Shown here: in pieces, positions 5,386 to 6,720 of the stretch
Position numbering within the stretch: the first letter of the stretch is position 1
How the letters are laid out: every line of letters starts with the position of its first letter
NCBI GenBank assembly: GCA_012271125.1
Contig: JAAXHB010000223.1
Location: 1-6,720, forward strand
DNA length: 6,720 nt
Reading direction: 5' to 3'
Source: Actinomycetota bacterium
GTDB lineage: Bacteria > Actinomycetota > Acidimicrobiia > Acidimicrobiales > Aldehydirespiratoraceae
Program-made: the position numbers and the translations under genes
Notes under the pieces: model-generated
Seen by the model: the letters and a program-made list of their open reading frames with translations, nothing else
Databases searched by the model: none
What the model was told of the DNA's origin: nothing

Positions 5386-6720
5386 TCGATAGGTACTGGT
5401 TTTCGCAGCGCAGCGACCATTATGAGAACCCAGTTATAGGAAAACCACAACACAAAACTTTCAGTCAGGTTCTCAACAAGCAAAAACATGATCGTCGCCG
5501 CCCACCACCAGCTCAATACACCCTGATCTGCTCGGAGTTGCAACGTTAGATTCCGCACAGCAAGTCCCACGATGACAACCATCGGCACCAAGCCCAAAAG
5601 TCCCAACCCAACTGCGGTCTCCACAAAGCTGTTATGAGCACTTCCTCGCCCTAACAGGACATGCGTGTAGGTCAACTCTGGCACATCCCAAAAGGCAAAA
5701 TACCCCCACCCATGTAGAGGGCGATCGATTATGTATTCCCAGAGCAAATCCCACATCTCTCTGCGTTGCGCCAGCGTCGGTTCGTTCCAAGTCCGGTACA
5801 AAAACACTCCAAACACCGACACGCCAAGAGCTCCAAGCCAAATCAGCCATCGTTTAGTGTCTGTGCGATACCAAAGACGTCCCAAAGTCGCGACTCCTAC
5901 CGCCAACAACAAGCCCACCGCAGCCGTGCGACTACCCGCATAAATCATCGTCACCGCGGATGCCACTAACCCAGTCGCCGCTCCAACAATTCGCAAGATT
6001 GAAGCACTTGTTTCAAAGCCATATGCCAAGCCATCTGCCCTAGATGCCAAACCATTGGCATCGCTAAGTGCCCGTCTAGCTCGCAGCACACGCAGCTCTT
6101 TGACTACCCAGCCCAGACACGCCAGCACTCCAAGCGCGGCAACAGGTGCCAGCGAGTTGCGATTTGTGAAAATCCCTTTCCAGTCATAGTTGTGGTCAAT
6201 AGCAGTCCATTTGCGCCACTCAACGGCTGCCAAACTCAGCGCCACCGCGGTCAACCCAACCATGCCCACGGCCTTGTTGATCTGATGCAACTCAAGGTTC
6301 GCTATCAACACCGCCGCAATCGGCAATCCCAGATAAACAAGTGAACGCCACAGGGTGGCGGTGCTATCAATACTCCAAAACGTCGAAATCAGAGAGACAA
6401 GGCTGTAAGTAGCAATCGCCCACAGCGCCAGACGATCGCGAACCCACCGACTTAGTGCTAACCGATCCACTCCAGACTGATCCAACGGCGCATTGCTTTG
6501 CCCCAACAAATGCTCAGTAAAAATCCCAACCGTCCACAAGACGATCACTAAAACCCCTGCGACTACAAACATCAGCCATACCGCCGGGTCTTCCCAATGA
6601 CCTCCTCGGTTCAAAACATGTTTCGCTAAATAAAAGACCGCGCCATTGGTGTAGATGAACAAAACCGCCGCTACGCCCACCCATAACCAATTCCGCGCCA
6701 ACAACTCCGTAAAATCTTGA
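5382..6720 (-). CDS. O-antigen ligase / Wzy_C family polytopic membrane protein, 5' end not in window
   Basis: Hydrophobic protein with about a dozen likely membrane spans. The first candidate start in the window is a TTG at 6704, giving 440 residues, but the frame is open to the edge and the GGAG next to that TTG is too close to act as a ribosome-binding site. The true start is therefore probably beyond 6720. Motifs, numbered from that TTG: FTNRNSLAP (179-187), GSRTA (257-261), and a large loop (about 304-360) with R..MWDLLWEYI and 'RPLHGWGYF' leading to AHNSFVETAVGLGLLGL (356-372). This arrangement, with its loop histidine, is typical of Wzy_C proteins. Family role: joining undecaprenyl-linked glycan to an acceptor (WaaL-like) or polymerising repeat units (Wzy-like) on the outer face of the membrane. 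The sequence alone does not separate the two. In an actinobacterium, polymerisation or attachment of a wall glycopolymer is more likely than lipopolysaccharide ligation. The gene is followed by the coupled GT-C gene. Confidence 0.85.
   Translation of the reverse strand, partial: QDFTELLARNWLWVGVAAVLFIYTNGAVFYLAKHVLNRGGHWEDPAVWLMFVVAGVLVIVLWTVGIFTEHLLGQSNAPLDQSGVDRLALSRWVRDRLALWAIATYSLVSLISTFWSIDSTATLWRSLVYLGLPIAAVLIANLELHQINKAVGMVGLTAVALSLAAVEWRKWTAIDHNYDWKGIFTNRNSLAPVAALGVLACLGWVVKELRVLRARRALSDANGLASRADGLAYGFETSASILRIVGAATGLVASAVTMIYAGSRTAAVGLLLAVGVATLGRLWYRTDTKRWLIWLGALGVSVFGVFLYRTWNEPTLAQRREMWDLLWEYIIDRPLHGWGYFAFWDVPELTYTHVLLGRGSAHNSFVETAVGLGLLGLVPMVVIVGLAVRNLTLQLRADQGVLSWWWAATIMFLLVENLTESFVLWFSYNWVLIMVAALRKPVPIE

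Overview
The window is a piece of a cell-envelope polysaccharide locus, made up almost entirely of coding sequence. Base composition is moderately GC-rich (about 55% in the one 60-base stretch I counted by hand). The style of the large glycosyltransferase (GT) looks actinobacterial: an N-terminal GT-A with a G-x-E-D block, an 'FNP..WR' segment and a C-terminal 'HTW' GT-A. A moderate-GC member of the Actinomycetota is therefore my best guess, with low confidence and no ribosomal or tRNA marker to test it.

Layout: (1) 1-771, plus strand: the 3' part of an RmlD-type sugar-nucleotide reductase (dTDP-4-dehydrorhamnose reductase family), cut by the left edge. (2) 768-3701, minus strand: a 977-residue multidomain glycosyltransferase with two intact GT-A catalytic modules and, between them, what looks like a degenerate third one. 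It converges on the reductase gene and the two overlap by 4 bp. (3) 3702-3777: a 76-bp gap carrying a Shine-Dalgarno-like site and two pairs of short imperfect tandem repeats; a third pair lies in the adjoining gene end. (4) 3778-5385, minus strand: a polytopic GT-C (ArnT/PMT-like, GT39-type) glycosyltransferase. (5) 5382-6720, minus strand: an O-antigen ligase/polymerase (Wzy_C) family membrane protein whose frame stays open to the right edge. It is joined to the GT-C gene by an ATGA stop/start overlap.

The three minus-strand genes probably form one transcription unit, read ligase/polymerase, then GT-C, then multidomain GT. Inferred roles: the reductase supplies an activated deoxysugar such as dTDP-L-rhamnose; the large cytoplasmic GT extends a glycan on a lipid carrier; the GT-C enzyme adds a sugar from a polyprenyl-phosphate donor on the outer face of the membrane; and the Wzy_C protein polymerises or ligates the finished glycan. 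I saw no RNA gene, mobile element, CRISPR array or defence system. The points most worth a second look are the domain architecture of the 977-residue enzyme and the cluster of tandem repeats at 3708-3813.
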